64,000 nucleotides of DNA from Marinirhabdus sp050859505 (GTDB lineage: Bacteria > Bacteroidota > Bacteroidia > Flavobacteriales > Flavobacteriaceae). The translations under genes and the position numbers were made by a program. Below are positions 49,571-58,404 of this stretch, piece after piece. Each line of letters begins with the position of its first letter. Position 1 is the first letter of the stretch. The DNA is taken from contig NZ_CP193934.1 in assembly GCF_050859505.1 (NCBI RefSeq), forward strand, positions 1,488,001 through 1,552,000. The letters are read 5' to 3'. Below the pieces are notes generated by a model. It saw only the letters and a program-made list of their open reading frames with translations. It ran no database searches and was not told the origin of the DNA.

Positions 49571-50713
49571 CTAATCCCGTAACAACCCTCTAGAAATAAC
49601 CATCTTTTGTATTTCGCTGGTTCCTTCGTAAATCTGTGTGATTTTCGCATCACGCATCATACGTTCCACATGATATTCTTTTACAAAGCCGTTCCCACCG
49701 TGTACTTGTACTGCTTCTACCGAAACATCCATCGCTACTTGGCTGGCGTATAGTTTTGCCATAGCGCCGCTCATATCGTAATTATTTCCTTGGTCCTTGT
49801 CCCAGGCGGCTTTCATCACGAGGAGACGCGCCGCTTCAATACTAGTGTGCATATCGGCTAGTTTAAAAGCAATTGCCTGGTGGTTGCAAATTTCAGTGCC
49901 AAATGTTTTACGCACTTTTGAATATTCCCGTGCCAAATCATACGCTCCAGCAGCAATTCCCAACGCTTGTGCAGCAATACCAATACGGCCACCACTTAAG
50001 GTTTTCATAGCGAATTTAAAGCCGAAACCATCGTCGCCAATTCTATTTTCTTTAGGAACCTTTACATCGTTAAAGTTTAGGGTGTGGGTGTCGCTACCTC
50101 TAATTCCTAGCTTGTCTTCTTTTGGGCCCACTTCAAAACCTTCCCAGCTTTTTTCAACAATAAAAGCATTAATTCCTTTGTGTTTTTTTTCTTTGTCGGT
50201 TTGTGCAATTACCAAGTAGAAATCTGCAGAATTACCATTGGTGATCCAGTTTTTGGTGCCGTTTAATACGTAGTGATCTCCTTTGTCAATGGCTGTAGTT
50301 CTTTGTGAAGTAGCGTCACTTCCAGCTTCTGGTTCACTTAAACAAAAAGCGCCAATAGATTGACCCGTTGCCAATTTTGTAAGATATTTTTGTTTTTGCG
50401 CTTCGGTTCCGTAGGCTTCTAAACCATAGCATACCAAAGAATTATTTACCGAAACTATAACAGAGCAAGAAGCGTCTACCTTGCTCAATTCCTCCATTGC
50501 CAATACGTAGCTGACCGTGTCCATACCGCCACCGCCGTATTTTGGATCCACCATCATCCCTAAGAAACCAAGTTCTCCCATTTTTTTTACCTGTTCGGTG
50601 GGGAATTCTTGTTTGTTGTCACGTTCTACCACGCCTGGCAATAATTCGGTTTTAGCGAAATCACGGGCTGCGTCGCGTATCATTAAGTGTTCTTCAGAAA
50701 GTGAAAAATCCAT
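49571..50713 (-). CDS. acyl-CoA dehydrogenase
   Basis: This 380-aa flavoenzyme introduces a double bond in acyl-CoA, passing electrons to ETF. It matches the short/branched-chain acyl-CoA dehydrogenase group in length. Visible landmarks are LGFLGMMVDPKYGGGGMD (about 48-65), FCLSEPEAGSDA (FAD-binding, about 123-134), WITNG and GIRGSDTHTLNF (about 202-213), and IYEGTSEIQKMVISRGL at the end with the presumed catalytic Glu. Substrate length is not defined by sequence alone. It is a single gene with a strong promoter (50779-50809) and its own terminator. Confidence 0.95.
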   Translation of the reverse strand: MDFSLSEEHLMIRDAARDFAKTELLPGVVERDNKQEFPTEQVKKMGELGFLGMMVDPKYGGGGMDTVSYVLAMEELSKVDASCSVIVSVNNSLVCYGLEAYGTEAQKQKYLTKLATGQSIGAFCLSEPEAGSDATSQRTTAIDKGDHYVLNGTKNWITNGNSADFYLVIAQTDKEKKHKGINAFIVEKSWEGFEVGPKEDKLGIRGSDTHTLNFNDVKVPKENRIGDDGFGFKFAMKTLSGGRIGIAAQALGIAAGAYDLAREYSKVRKTFGTEICNHQAIAFKLADMHTSIEAARLLVMKAAWDKDQGNNYDMSGAMAKLYASQVAMDVSVEAVQVHGGNGFVKEYHVERMMRDAKITQIYEGTSEIQKMVISRGLLRD

Positions 50714-50778
50714 AGTGGTGTTTTGTTGAAAATGTTAAAAAGACGGCACTTCGTTACATACGTTTCAGAATTGCCGTG

Positions 50779-50809
50779 CAAAGATACCGCATTATTGCGA
50801 AATCTCAAA
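50779..50809 (-). promoter_or_regulatory. consensus promoter TTTG-N19-TATCTTTG
   Basis: The minus strand carries a textbook Bacteroidota promoter: -33 TTTG (50806-50809), 19 bases, and -7 TATCTTTG (50779-50786). It serves the acyl-CoA dehydrogenase gene starting at 50713 with a leader of about 60 bases. Confidence 0.8.
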
Positions 50810-50907
50810 TTTCAGATTTCAAATTCCAAAGACATACCCATGTAGAAAACTTACTTCTGGATTTTTTTTTGATCATATCTTAGTATCTTTAAAATAAATA
50901 ATTGGGT

Positions 50908-51972
50908 TTGAAAAAGAATACGTATAAAGTTTTAGGAATCATGTCTGGCACTTCGCTGGATGGAATTGACGTAGCGGAGATTGATTTCCAAATTTCTGCA
51001 GAAGGAAGCTGGACTTTTGAAATAGGAAAAGCCAAAACTGTTCCCTATCCTTCAATTTGGGTGACAATTTTGAAGGAAGCCGTGAATTTTTCTGAAGGAA
51101 GACTAAGAACACTTAACAAAGACTATACCCGCTATTTGGCAGAAGTCATTTCAAAATTTAGTAGTACAAATTATATTGAAAATCTAGACGCAATTTGCAG
51201 TCATGGGCACACCATTTTACACCAGCCAGAAAAAGGAATCACCCTGCAAATTGGCAATCTGCCCGAAGTAGCCGAGCTTTTACAACAAACCGTAGTCTGT
51301 GATTTTAGGACGCAGGATGTTGCGTTGGGCGGACAAGGAGCGCCGTTGGTTCCCATGGGCGATCAATTGCTTTTTTCTGAATATGAGTACTGTTTAAATT
51401 TAGGCGGCTTTGCCAATTGTTCTTTTGAAGCAAACAGGGAACGAATAGCATACGATATCTGCCCTGTAAATATTGTGCTGAATGAATTAGCGCAACAACT
51501 AGGAAAACCCTACGATGATCGTGGAACTATTGCCAGAAATGGGACCATTGATAGTAATTTGTTGGACGTGCTGAATACACTTCAGTTTTATCAAATGGAA
51601 CCCCCTAAATCGTTGGGATTGGAGTGGGTGAAAAAGTTTGTGTTTCCCGTTATTGAAAAATCCAAAATTTCTGTAGCGGATGCGATTGCAACATTTACAG
51701 AACACATTGCGATGCAGTTAGCAAAGCAGTTTAAAGAAGGGGCTTCAGTTTTAGTGACGGGTGGCGGAGCGTACAATGATTATTTATTGGAGCGTGTTCA
51801 ATTCCATAACTATATTAAATTAAAAATTCCAGAAGCACCATTGATTGAGTATAAAGAAGCGCTAATTTTTGGGTTGTTGGGGGTGCTACGGTTACGGGAA
51901 GAAATAAATTGTCTGGCAACTGTTACAGGAGCCGAGCGAGACCATAGCAGCGGAATTATTTTTCACAAATAG
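50908..51972 (+). CDS. anmK: anhydro-N-acetylmuramic acid kinase
   Basis: AnmK phosphorylates and opens 1,6-anhydro-MurNAc, recycling peptidoglycan sugars in the cytoplasm. The 354-aa protein has the family landmarks: VLGIMSGTSLDGIDVAEIDF near the start, CSHGHTILHQP near 93, GGQGAPLVPMGDQLLF near 140-155, NLGGFANCSF near 162 and TGGGAYNDYL near 285. No ATG fits the conserved N-terminus (the first ATG would cut off the first strand); TTG at 50908 (MKKNTYKVLG) or 50902 is likelier. A -7-like box TATCTTTA lies at 50884-50891. The DUF2452 gene follows after its own promoter. Confidence 0.92.
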   Translation: MKKNTYKVLGIMSGTSLDGIDVAEIDFQISAEGSWTFEIGKAKTVPYPSIWVTILKEAVNFSEGRLRTLNKDYTRYLAEVISKFSSTNYIENLDAICSHGHTILHQPEKGITLQIGNLPEVAELLQQTVVCDFRTQDVALGGQGAPLVPMGDQLLFSEYEYCLNLGGFANCSFEANRERIAYDICPVNIVLNELAQQLGKPYDDRGTIARNGTIDSNLLDVLNTLQFYQMEPPKSLGLEWVKKFVFPVIEKSKISVADAIATFTEHIAMQLAKQFKEGASVLVTGGGAYNDYLLERVQFHNYIKLKIPEAPLIEYKEALIFGLLGVLRLREEINCLATVTGAERDHSSGIIFHK

Positions 51973-51984
51973 CACACGGCTTCG

Positions 51985-51992
51985 TACCTTTG
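51985..51992 (+). promoter_or_regulatory. -7 box TACCTTTG before the DUF2452 gene
   Basis: This perfect TAnnTTTG box lies seven bases before the ATG at 52000; a TTTC lies 20 bases upstream of it. The mRNA should be leaderless or nearly so. Confidence 0.55.
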
Positions 51993-51999
51993 TGCTGCT

Positions 52000-52419
52000 A
52001 TGAAAAAAGAATCCAAAAAACCAGATCAGGTTGTTTTTAACGAAGAAACTGGGAGGTATGATGCTGCACTCAAGCCGTATTCCACGAACCTGGGCGCACC
52101 TGCCATTAAGATGGACGATATGACTACGTGGAAAAATACCAATGTCCATAAAGTTAACCATCATTTTAAAACAAAGTTTGAAACCTTAAAAAAGGAATAT
52201 CAAACCATGATGGATACGTTTGAATATAACAATTTAATCTATTCAGCAAAATTCAGTTTTGAGCCTGTTATTGGCGAATTGTATCATTTGTACAGAGCTA
52301 AAAATGGCGATCCGTTTTTATCCATTATTTCTCCCTCAGAATGTTCCTGGGATTTTATAGATAGTTTTACCTTAACTACCGATAAATTGTGGGAACGCGT
52401 TGCAGAAACACCAAAGTAA
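52000..52419 (+). CDS. DUF2452 protein
   Basis: This 139-aa soluble protein matches the DUF2452 pattern as I recall it: a polar N-terminal tail (KKPDQVVFNEETGRYDAALK), then PYSTNLGAPAI, a helical region with NTNVHKVNHHFKTKFETLKK, and YSAKFSFEPVIGELYHLYRA followed by FLSIISPSEC. No catalytic motif stands out. It is widespread in Bacteroidota and uncharacterised. The gene ends two bases from the stop of the convergent DUF885-like gene. Confidence 0.82.
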   Translation: MKKESKKPDQVVFNEETGRYDAALKPYSTNLGAPAIKMDDMTTWKNTNVHKVNHHFKTKFETLKKEYQTMMDTFEYNNLIYSAKFSFEPVIGELYHLYRAKNGDPFLSIISPSECSWDFIDSFTLTTDKLWERVAETPK

Positions 52420-52421
52420 GA

Positions 52422-54062
52422 TTAATCTTTAATTTCTTTTAAATGTGTATTAGATCCCGTCATTTGCCAATGGCCCAGTGAAATTGGAATATTGCCAATA
52501 CTGTTGAGGGTGTCAAAAAATTCTTTCAGTTTAAAAGGTTCGTTTCTGCCTTCTTTCATTTTTGCATACTCTGCTAGGGCAGCTTCCAGTAAATATTTTC
52601 CTGTAATATAACTGGTGCCGTATCCTGGTTGGCGTAAATAAAGGTGTTGTTCAAAAATTAAGAGATCTTTTTCGGTTTTCATCCAGCCGCGTGGGGTGTA
52701 TTCGCTATGGATGCCACCCGCTTCTTCCATCGTCATTTCATTGGCGTGCGCATACAAAGAACCTAGGCCTCTGGCAGCGCGTTGGGCAATCATTATGTAT
52801 ACTATTTCTTTGGTGCGTGGACTGTCATCGTATAAGCCTGCTTGCATAAAGATTTCTTCTACGGCTGTCGCGGTACCCTCGTTACGGGAATCGAAAATAT
52901 TATAAAGTAAAGCACCTTTACGTATGTCACTGGAGTTGGGTTCATATTCCATTCGCGCCAATTCAAACCAATGATAAAAGTGAGAATACAATGGTCTGGG
53001 GTCGTAATGCTCGCCAATGGTGAAAAAATTTCGTTTTTCTTTGGGGATGTATTCACCCAAATGTGTTCGCAAAGCAGGTTCAAAATAAGGTTTTACAGTT
53101 AAGATCTCTTGCTTGTCTAAGAAGGTCATCAGACTTTTAGCAGCCTCTTCGGCCATTTTTGAATAGGCTTCTGGTGAGTCTGCAGCGTTTAATTGAGGAA
53201 GGTTTCTGTTGCGATGTTCTTCCAGTTTTAAAGAGGTCCAGGCTCTTGCGAGTTCGCGTTTCAAAATCATTTCTTCATCTTCCCACGTAAGTGGAACCAA
53301 ATGTACATTTTGTAAATACCACGTATAATTCTCTTTCCCAATCCCCGAAGCTCCTGTTTTGGTTTTTGCTTCGGTTTTAAGCCAGGACACTAGATTATTT
53401 GTAGCGTCCAGCGCTTCATTTATAACCGCTAAAAGCTTTTTATCAGACGTCACTTCAGCGTTAGTAGCCAGATTTTGCAATAGGTCGCTTTGTGCTTCTA
53501 TATCTCTAATGCCAGTAATAAAAAGATCCTTGGCGTTTCCTGTCAGGTTCTTTTTTGCTTGTTCGTTTAAAGGTGCGATTATTTTTAAATCGCCAATCAA
53601 TCTGTTTTTTTCGGCTTCGGAAAGTGGGAAAGCGTAGGTCCATAATTCTAAAACAGCGTGATGTGTTGGGCCTTCGTGAGCGGGTACATCGCTTTTATAA
53701 GCCCAAACCGTTTTATAAAATGCGGGGTCTCGCTCCCAGGGTTTTAAAATTCGTTCATTAAAATCGTAGCCGTTCATTTCGGCCCAAACAACCATCCAGT
53801 CTACCTGGTTGGGAATAGTCCAGTTTGTGGTGTCAATTGCTTTTAAGCGATTTTGTAATTCCTTAAAGTAGGGTTGGCGTTTTTTGAAGGTTTCAACAGT
53901 ATAATCTGGAGCGCCATGCAGTTTTGGGGGATTTTCAAAGGTTCGCCATTCTTTAAATAGCGAAACTAATTGCGAATAGTCTTTGGGTTGCAAAGCATTG
54001 CCTTGTCCAAAAGAAGGAAATACGAACCAGATTGATACTATAAGGAAGAGTAGTTTTTTCAT
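52422..54062 (-). CDS. DUF885-like secreted protein, probably without the HExxH peptidase site
   Basis: This 546-aa protein has a signal peptide (ending PSFGQ) and is mainly alpha-helical. Its size and order resemble DUF885 proteins (putative M32-like metallopeptidases), which carry an HExxH or PGHHxQ motif in the middle and an EGWxxY segment. Here the corresponding region reads SHFYHWFELARM, and EGTATAVEEIFMQAG replaces the EGW segment. No HExxH is visible anywhere, so a catalytic metal site is doubtful. It may be a binding protein or a divergent enzyme. It is monocistronic. Confidence 0.65.
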   Translation of the reverse strand: MKKLLFLIVSIWFVFPSFGQGNALQPKDYSQLVSLFKEWRTFENPPKLHGAPDYTVETFKKRQPYFKELQNRLKAIDTTNWTIPNQVDWMVVWAEMNGYDFNERILKPWERDPAFYKTVWAYKSDVPAHEGPTHHAVLELWTYAFPLSEAEKNRLIGDLKIIAPLNEQAKKNLTGNAKDLFITGIRDIEAQSDLLQNLATNAEVTSDKKLLAVINEALDATNNLVSWLKTEAKTKTGASGIGKENYTWYLQNVHLVPLTWEDEEMILKRELARAWTSLKLEEHRNRNLPQLNAADSPEAYSKMAEEAAKSLMTFLDKQEILTVKPYFEPALRTHLGEYIPKEKRNFFTIGEHYDPRPLYSHFYHWFELARMEYEPNSSDIRKGALLYNIFDSRNEGTATAVEEIFMQAGLYDDSPRTKEIVYIMIAQRAARGLGSLYAHANEMTMEEAGGIHSEYTPRGWMKTEKDLLIFEQHLYLRQPGYGTSYITGKYLLEAALAEYAKMKEGRNEPFKLKEFFDTLNSIGNIPISLGHWQMTGSNTHLKEIKD

Positions 54063-54217
54063 CAGATTTTAATATATTATTTAAAATTACGAAAAAAATG
54101 ACATGAAGATTTCCTTTCTCGTGGTTTTATATTTCATGCCAAAAGTTAAGGGAACTAAAATCTTAATTGTTCCATACATACACATTCTAAAATAAATTTA
54201 ATTTAACAAAATGCCTA

Positions 54218-54258
54218 TTTCAAAATAGTATATTTGCAAGTGTCTTTTTCAAAATAGT
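54218..54258 (+). promoter_or_regulatory. -7 box TATATTTG flanked by a 12-bp direct repeat
   Basis: A perfect TAnnTTTG box (54229-54236) overlaps the end of one copy of TTTCAAAATAGT (54218-54229); a second identical copy lies at 54247-54258, 29 bases on. Transcription of the dehydrogenase gene would start near 54243. The repeat is in the right place for a regulator. Confidence 0.55.
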
Positions 54259-54311
54259 GAAAAGGCATCCTTATTTTACTTCAAATTCAACCAACCGAAG
54301 TTTCCTTACAA

Positions 54312-55538
54312 ATGAAAGAATTACTCAAGAAATACGAAGAAAAAGAACCCGAAATTGTATTCCACTGGAACGATCCAGAAACCGAAGCCGAAGGCTGGAC
54401 AGTCATTAACTCCCTTCGTGGAGGTGCTGCTGGTGGCGGAACACGTATGCGTCCAGGGCTCAATGAAAACGAAGTGCTTTCCTTGGCAAAAACCATGGAA
54501 GTGAAGTTTACCGTGTCCGGACCTGCTATTGGTGGTGCAAAATCTGGGATTAATTTTGATCCTAGTGATCCTCGTAAAAAAGGAGTGCTGGAACGTTGGT
54601 ACAAAGCTGTTTCGCCTTTGCTGAAATCGTATTACGGAACAGGTGGTGATTTAAACGTAGACGAAATTCATGAGGTAATCCCAATTACAGAACAAAGCGG
54701 AGTTTGGCATCCACAAGAAGGCGTTTTTAACGGCCATTTCACCCCAACCGAAGCTGATAAAATTAATCGTATCGGGCAGTTGCGCCAGGGTGTTATAAAA
54801 GTGTTGGAAAACACAAGTTATTCCCCGGATGTTTCAAGAAAATATACGGTGGCAGATATGATTACGGGCTACGGAGTTGCAGAAGCTGTGCGTCATTATT
54901 ACGATATTTATGGAGGTTCGGTTAAAGGAAAACGAGCCATTGTACAAGGTTTTGGAAATGTGGGCGCTGCTGCAGCGTATTATCTTGCCGAAATGGGAGC
55001 GAAGATTGTTGGAATTATAGATCGCGTAGGTGGTATTATAAATAAAGACGGTTTCAGTAAAGAAGAAATTACACAGTTGTTCCTTCAGAAAGATGGAAAC
55101 ACCTTAGTGGCAGATAGTATGTTGTCATTTGAGGAAATTAATAAACAAGTCTGGACACTGGAATGTGAAGTGTTTGCACCCTGTGCGGCGTCCCGATTAA
55201 TTACGAAAGAACAAATAGCTTCTATGATCGATACGGGTCTGGAAGTAATAAGCTGTGGTGCCAATGTGCCGTTTGCCGATAAAGAAATATTCTTCGGTCC
55301 TATTATGGAATATACCGACGAGCGCGTAAGTTTAATCCCGGATTTTATTTCTAACTGTGGTATGGCGCGTGTGTTTGCCTACTTTATGGAACGTAAAGTG
55401 CAAATGACGGACGAAGCAATTTTTAACGATACGTCTATCACTATTAGAAACGCCATTCAAAATACGTTTGACAACAATAGTACTAAAACAAATATTAGCA
55501 AAACTGCTTTTGAAATAGCACTGAAACAGCTACTTTAG
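54312..55538 (+). CDS. Glu/Leu/Phe/Val-type amino-acid dehydrogenase
   Basis: This 408-aa NAD(P)-dependent dehydrogenase has the dimerisation and catalytic half with GPAIGGAKSGINFDP, in which Lys77 is the catalytic lysine, and GGDLNVDEIHE. The Rossmann half has VQGFGNVGAAAAYYLAE with the GFGNVG dinucleotide motif. The family interconverts glutamate, leucine, phenylalanine or valine with the 2-oxo acid and ammonia. The residues defining substrate are not decisive by eye; the length suits either a glutamate or a branched-chain enzyme. Its promoter carries a direct repeat that may let nitrogen or carbon state regulate it. Confidence 0.88.
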   Translation: MKELLKKYEEKEPEIVFHWNDPETEAEGWTVINSLRGGAAGGGTRMRPGLNENEVLSLAKTMEVKFTVSGPAIGGAKSGINFDPSDPRKKGVLERWYKAVSPLLKSYYGTGGDLNVDEIHEVIPITEQSGVWHPQEGVFNGHFTPTEADKINRIGQLRQGVIKVLENTSYSPDVSRKYTVADMITGYGVAEAVRHYYDIYGGSVKGKRAIVQGFGNVGAAAAYYLAEMGAKIVGIIDRVGGIINKDGFSKEEITQLFLQKDGNTLVADSMLSFEEINKQVWTLECEVFAPCAASRLITKEQIASMIDTGLEVISCGANVPFADKEIFFGPIMEYTDERVSLIPDFISNCGMARVFAYFMERKVQMTDEAIFNDTSITIRNAIQNTFDNNSTKTNISKTAFEIALKQLL

Positions 55539-55655
55539 TGAGGTTTTTAAACAGAATTACTTGAAGAGACGAAATTTTAATTTCATAACGGTAAGAAATA
55601 ATAAATAGATAATAAGAGCCAAAAGGCATTAATAAACAATAATCAACCTCATTTT

Positions 55656-57038
55656 ATGGAGTCTATCATCATCCTCATTTTTGTAATCGGTTATCTTTCC
55701 ATTACACTCGAACATCCCCTTAAATTAGACAAGACAGTCCCAGCACTTATTATGGCTGCTCTTATCTGGGCAGTATTGGCTATAGGTTTTCATGCCGGCT
55801 GGTTTGATGTTATTGATACGCACGAAAAAGCATTTAATTTCTTGGGAGGTGGCGAAGTAGCCGAAGAAGGTTTTGAAAACACCCTGCTCCATCATCTTGG
55901 TAAAACATCGGAAATCCTCATATTCCTAATCGGAGCGATGACCATTGTGGAAATTATTGACTTACACCGTGGTTTTGAAGTACTTAAAAGTGCCGTAAAG
56001 ACTAAGAGTAAAAGAAAATTACTGTGGATTATTGGAATCTTAGCATTTATACTATCTGCTATCATTGATAACTTAACAGCAACTATCGTTTTAATAACGT
56101 TATTACGTAAGCTAATTCCTAATAGAGAAACCCGATTGTGGTATGCTGCTATGGTGGTAATTGCTGCCAACGCTGGTGGTGCGTGGTCGCCTATTGGTGA
56201 TGTAACCACTACGATGCTTTGGATTGCTAAGAAAGTAACTGCGGGTGGATTGATGGAATATGTAATCATCCCATCGGTAGTTTGTTTTGCCCTGCCATTC
56301 TTAATAGCAAGTTATATGAAGCCGTTCCGAGGGTATATAGAAACCGAAGAACTGGAAGAAGATGCTGTTTCAGAACGGTTGCTTAGTAGTAAAACTATGT
56401 TGTTTTTAGGGTTGGGAATGATCGTTTCTGTGCCAATTTTTAAGACCATAACACACCTTCCTCCCTATATAGGAATGATGTTTGCCTTAGGTATTGTTTG
56501 GTTGGTTTCAGAATATATTCATCCAGAAGAAGATTTTAGCAAGGAAAGAAAACACCTATACTCTGCACACAAAGCATTGTCTAGAATTGAAATCTCAAGC
56601 ATCCTTTTCTTCCTCGGAATCTTAATGGCCGTAGCAGGATTGGAAAGTCTGGTCTATGGTGTTTCCGCAGAAGGAGATCCAGTAGGTACCCTACGTTATT
56701 TAGCCGAAGTATTGCAAGCTGCCATCCCTAATCAGGATGTTGTGGTAATATTACTTGGGATATTCTCTGCTATTATTGATAATGTTCCATTAGTAGCTGC
56801 CTCAATAGGAATGTACGATAGCCCAACAGATTCTGTGTTGTGGCACTTTATTGCCTATTCTGCAGGAACAGGTGGAAGTATGCTTATTATTGGTTCTGCC
56901 GCTGGTGTAGCCGCTATGGGAATGGAAAAAATAGATTTTATCTGGTACCTAAAGAAAATAGCATGGCTAGCCTTTGTAGGTTTTATAGCTGGCGCTGGTG
57001 TTTTCTTACTCATTGAAAGAGTGATCTTTGCACATTAA
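55656..57038 (+). CDS. nhaD: NhaD-type Na+/H+ antiporter
   Basis: This 460-aa protein has about 12-13 membrane helices. It matches NhaD of the ion-transporter superfamily, with LLHHLGKTSEILIFLIGAMT near 78 and DNLTATIVLITLLRKLIP near 128. NVPLVAASIGMYDS near 378 and AGTGGSMLIIGSAAGVAA near 400 are conserved ion-site segments. It expels Na+ or Li+ in exchange for protons at alkaline pH, as needed by marine bacteria. The start is the ATG at 55656. It is separated from the dehydrogenase gene by 117 bases without a clear terminator and ends in a perfect 17-bp hairpin. Confidence 0.92.
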   Translation: MESIIILIFVIGYLSITLEHPLKLDKTVPALIMAALIWAVLAIGFHAGWFDVIDTHEKAFNFLGGGEVAEEGFENTLLHHLGKTSEILIFLIGAMTIVEIIDLHRGFEVLKSAVKTKSKRKLLWIIGILAFILSAIIDNLTATIVLITLLRKLIPNRETRLWYAAMVVIAANAGGAWSPIGDVTTTMLWIAKKVTAGGLMEYVIIPSVVCFALPFLIASYMKPFRGYIETEELEEDAVSERLLSSKTMLFLGLGMIVSVPIFKTITHLPPYIGMMFALGIVWLVSEYIHPEEDFSKERKHLYSAHKALSRIEISSILFFLGILMAVAGLESLVYGVSAEGDPVGTLRYLAEVLQAAIPNQDVVVILLGIFSAIIDNVPLVAASIGMYDSPTDSVLWHFIAYSAGTGGSMLIIGSAAGVAAMGMEKIDFIWYLKKIAWLAFVGFIAGAGVFLLIERVIFAH

Positions 57039-57049
57039 AATTATAAAAT

Positions 57050-57088
57050 AACTATTCTTACTAGGGTTTTGCCCTAGTGAGAATAGTT
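57050..57088 (+). terminator. strong hairpin after nhaD
   Basis: A 17-bp stem (one G-U pair) from AACTATTCTTACTAGGG with a TTTTG loop follows the stop. There is no T run after it, so it may be a factor-assisted terminator or a 3' stabiliser. Confidence 0.7.
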
Positions 57089-57176
57089 ATATACTTCTAA
57101 ATTGTTGTTAAACTCCTATGGGTTTAGACAATTTCAGCCATCATATCTCGTTACCTATAAAACTTAACTTTTGCCT

Positions 57177-57875
57177 ATGCTCTCACTTTTTTTACAAGAC
57201 GGTGCACAAGACGCTGTAGACCTGGAACCCGTTGTTGAAGAGAAAACACTTTCTGTTTTAGAATTAGTCATGGATGGAGGCCTTGGAGGTCAGATCATTA
57301 TTGGAATTCTTTTTATTCTACTGTTTGTTGCAGTTTACATTTATTTTGAACGTTTATTCGCCATTAAAGCAGCAACTGCTGTAGATGGTAATTTTATGCA
57401 TCAAATTAAAGACAATGTAGCCAGTGGAAATATACAAGCCGCAAAAGTACTTTGCGCACAACAAAACACACCCGTTTCAAGACTCACCGAAAAAGGAATC
57501 AGCCGGATTGGTAGTCCCTTAGAAGACATCAACACCGCTATTGAAAATGCAGGACGTCTGGAAGTATACAAACTCGAAAAAAACGTGAGCATCTTGGCAA
57601 CCATTGCGGGTGCAGCACCTATGATTGGTTTCTTAGGAACCGTGATCGGGATGGTTTTAGCGTTTCACCAATTGGCAACCAGTAGTGGTCAAGCCGAAAT
57701 GGGCGCTCTGGCAGAAGGTATTTACACAGCGATGACAACCACGGTAGCAGGACTTATTGTAGGTATTATAGCCTATATGGGGTACAATCACCTGGTAGTG
57801 CGTACCGATAAAGTAGTACACCAGATGGAAGCGACAGCCGTAGATTTTCTAGACCTACTAAACGAGCCAGCATAA
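57177..57875 (+). CDS. exbB: ExbB/TolQ/MotA family proton channel
   Basis: ExbB forms the proton-driven motor with ExbD that powers TonB-dependent outer-membrane transport. The 232-aa protein has three membrane segments (about 40-60, 137-160, 180-205). The conserved sequences are ATIAGAAPMIGFLGTVIGMV, which forms the channel-lining helix, and EGIYTAMTTTVAGLIVGIIA. I take the ATG at 57177; an in-frame TTG two codons upstream is less likely. The next gene, exbD, begins one base after its stop, and tonB follows after a repeat-containing gap. Confidence 0.93.
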   Translation: MLSLFLQDGAQDAVDLEPVVEEKTLSVLELVMDGGLGGQIIIGILFILLFVAVYIYFERLFAIKAATAVDGNFMHQIKDNVASGNIQAAKVLCAQQNTPVSRLTEKGISRIGSPLEDINTAIENAGRLEVYKLEKNVSILATIAGAAPMIGFLGTVIGMVLAFHQLATSSGQAEMGALAEGIYTAMTTTVAGLIVGIIAYMGYNHLVVRTDKVVHQMEATAVDFLDLLNEPA

Positions 57876-57876
57876 T

Positions 57877-58269
57877 ATGAACTTACGCGGAAGAAATAAA
57901 GTAAGCCCGGAATTCAGTATGAGTTCTATGACCGATATTGTATTCCTGCTGTTGGTGTTTTTCTTGTTAACCTCGCCAGCCATCACACCAGATGCCCTGG
58001 ATTTAATCCTCCCAAAAGCGAAAGGTAAATCTACGAACCAACAAAAAGCATCGGTAAGCATTACTAAAGATGGCGCCTATTATGTAAATAAAGAACGTGT
58101 AAGCGAATACGAAATAGAAAAACAATTGCAAAGTATTTTTGCAGGGGAAAAAGAACCCACCCTTATTCTAAGAGCAGAAGAAGGCGTGCCTATTGAAGAT
58201 GCCGTATTTGTAATGGACATAGCCAATAAAAACAGCTTTAAAGTCGTTTTAGCAGTACGTCCTAATTAG
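57877..58269 (+). CDS. exbD: ExbD/TolR family biopolymer transport protein
   Basis: ExbD is the single-helix partner of ExbB. The 130-aa protein has a short cytoplasmic tail, a membrane helix (about 18-40) with the functional Asp20 in SSMTDIVFLLLVFFLLTSP, and a periplasmic domain (45-130) with the DLILPKAKGK segment and the C-terminal VMDIANKNSFKVVLAV. It works with the ExbB encoded just upstream and the TonB encoded 135 bases downstream. A GC-rich palindromic repeat sits in the gap to tonB. Confidence 0.93.
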   Translation: MNLRGRNKVSPEFSMSSMTDIVFLLLVFFLLTSPAITPDALDLILPKAKGKSTNQQKASVSITKDGAYYVNKERVSEYEIEKQLQSIFAGEKEPTLILRAEEGVPIEDAVFVMDIANKNSFKVVLAVRPN

Positions 58270-58345
58270 TATGCAGTATTCAATTGCAGTGCGCAGTTTA
58301 GGCTGGCCTAACTCAAAGACTAATTTATTTAAATTTTAAATACTT

Positions 58346-58384
58346 TCTCCCCTTAAGGGGAGATCCGCCGCGGCGGAGAGGGGA
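58346..58384. repeat. double-palindrome repeat between exbD and tonB
   Basis: The palindrome CTCCCCTTAAGGGGAG (58347-58362) is followed by CCGCCGCGGCGG (58365-58376) and GAGAGGGGA. It is GC-rich, in a 135-base gap inside the operon, and belongs to a C-rich repeat family with relatives at 46521 and 49531. Its hairpins could end or pause transcription between exbD and tonB. Confidence 0.65.
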
Positions 58385-58404
58385 CAATAATAGAAAATAA
58401 TAAA

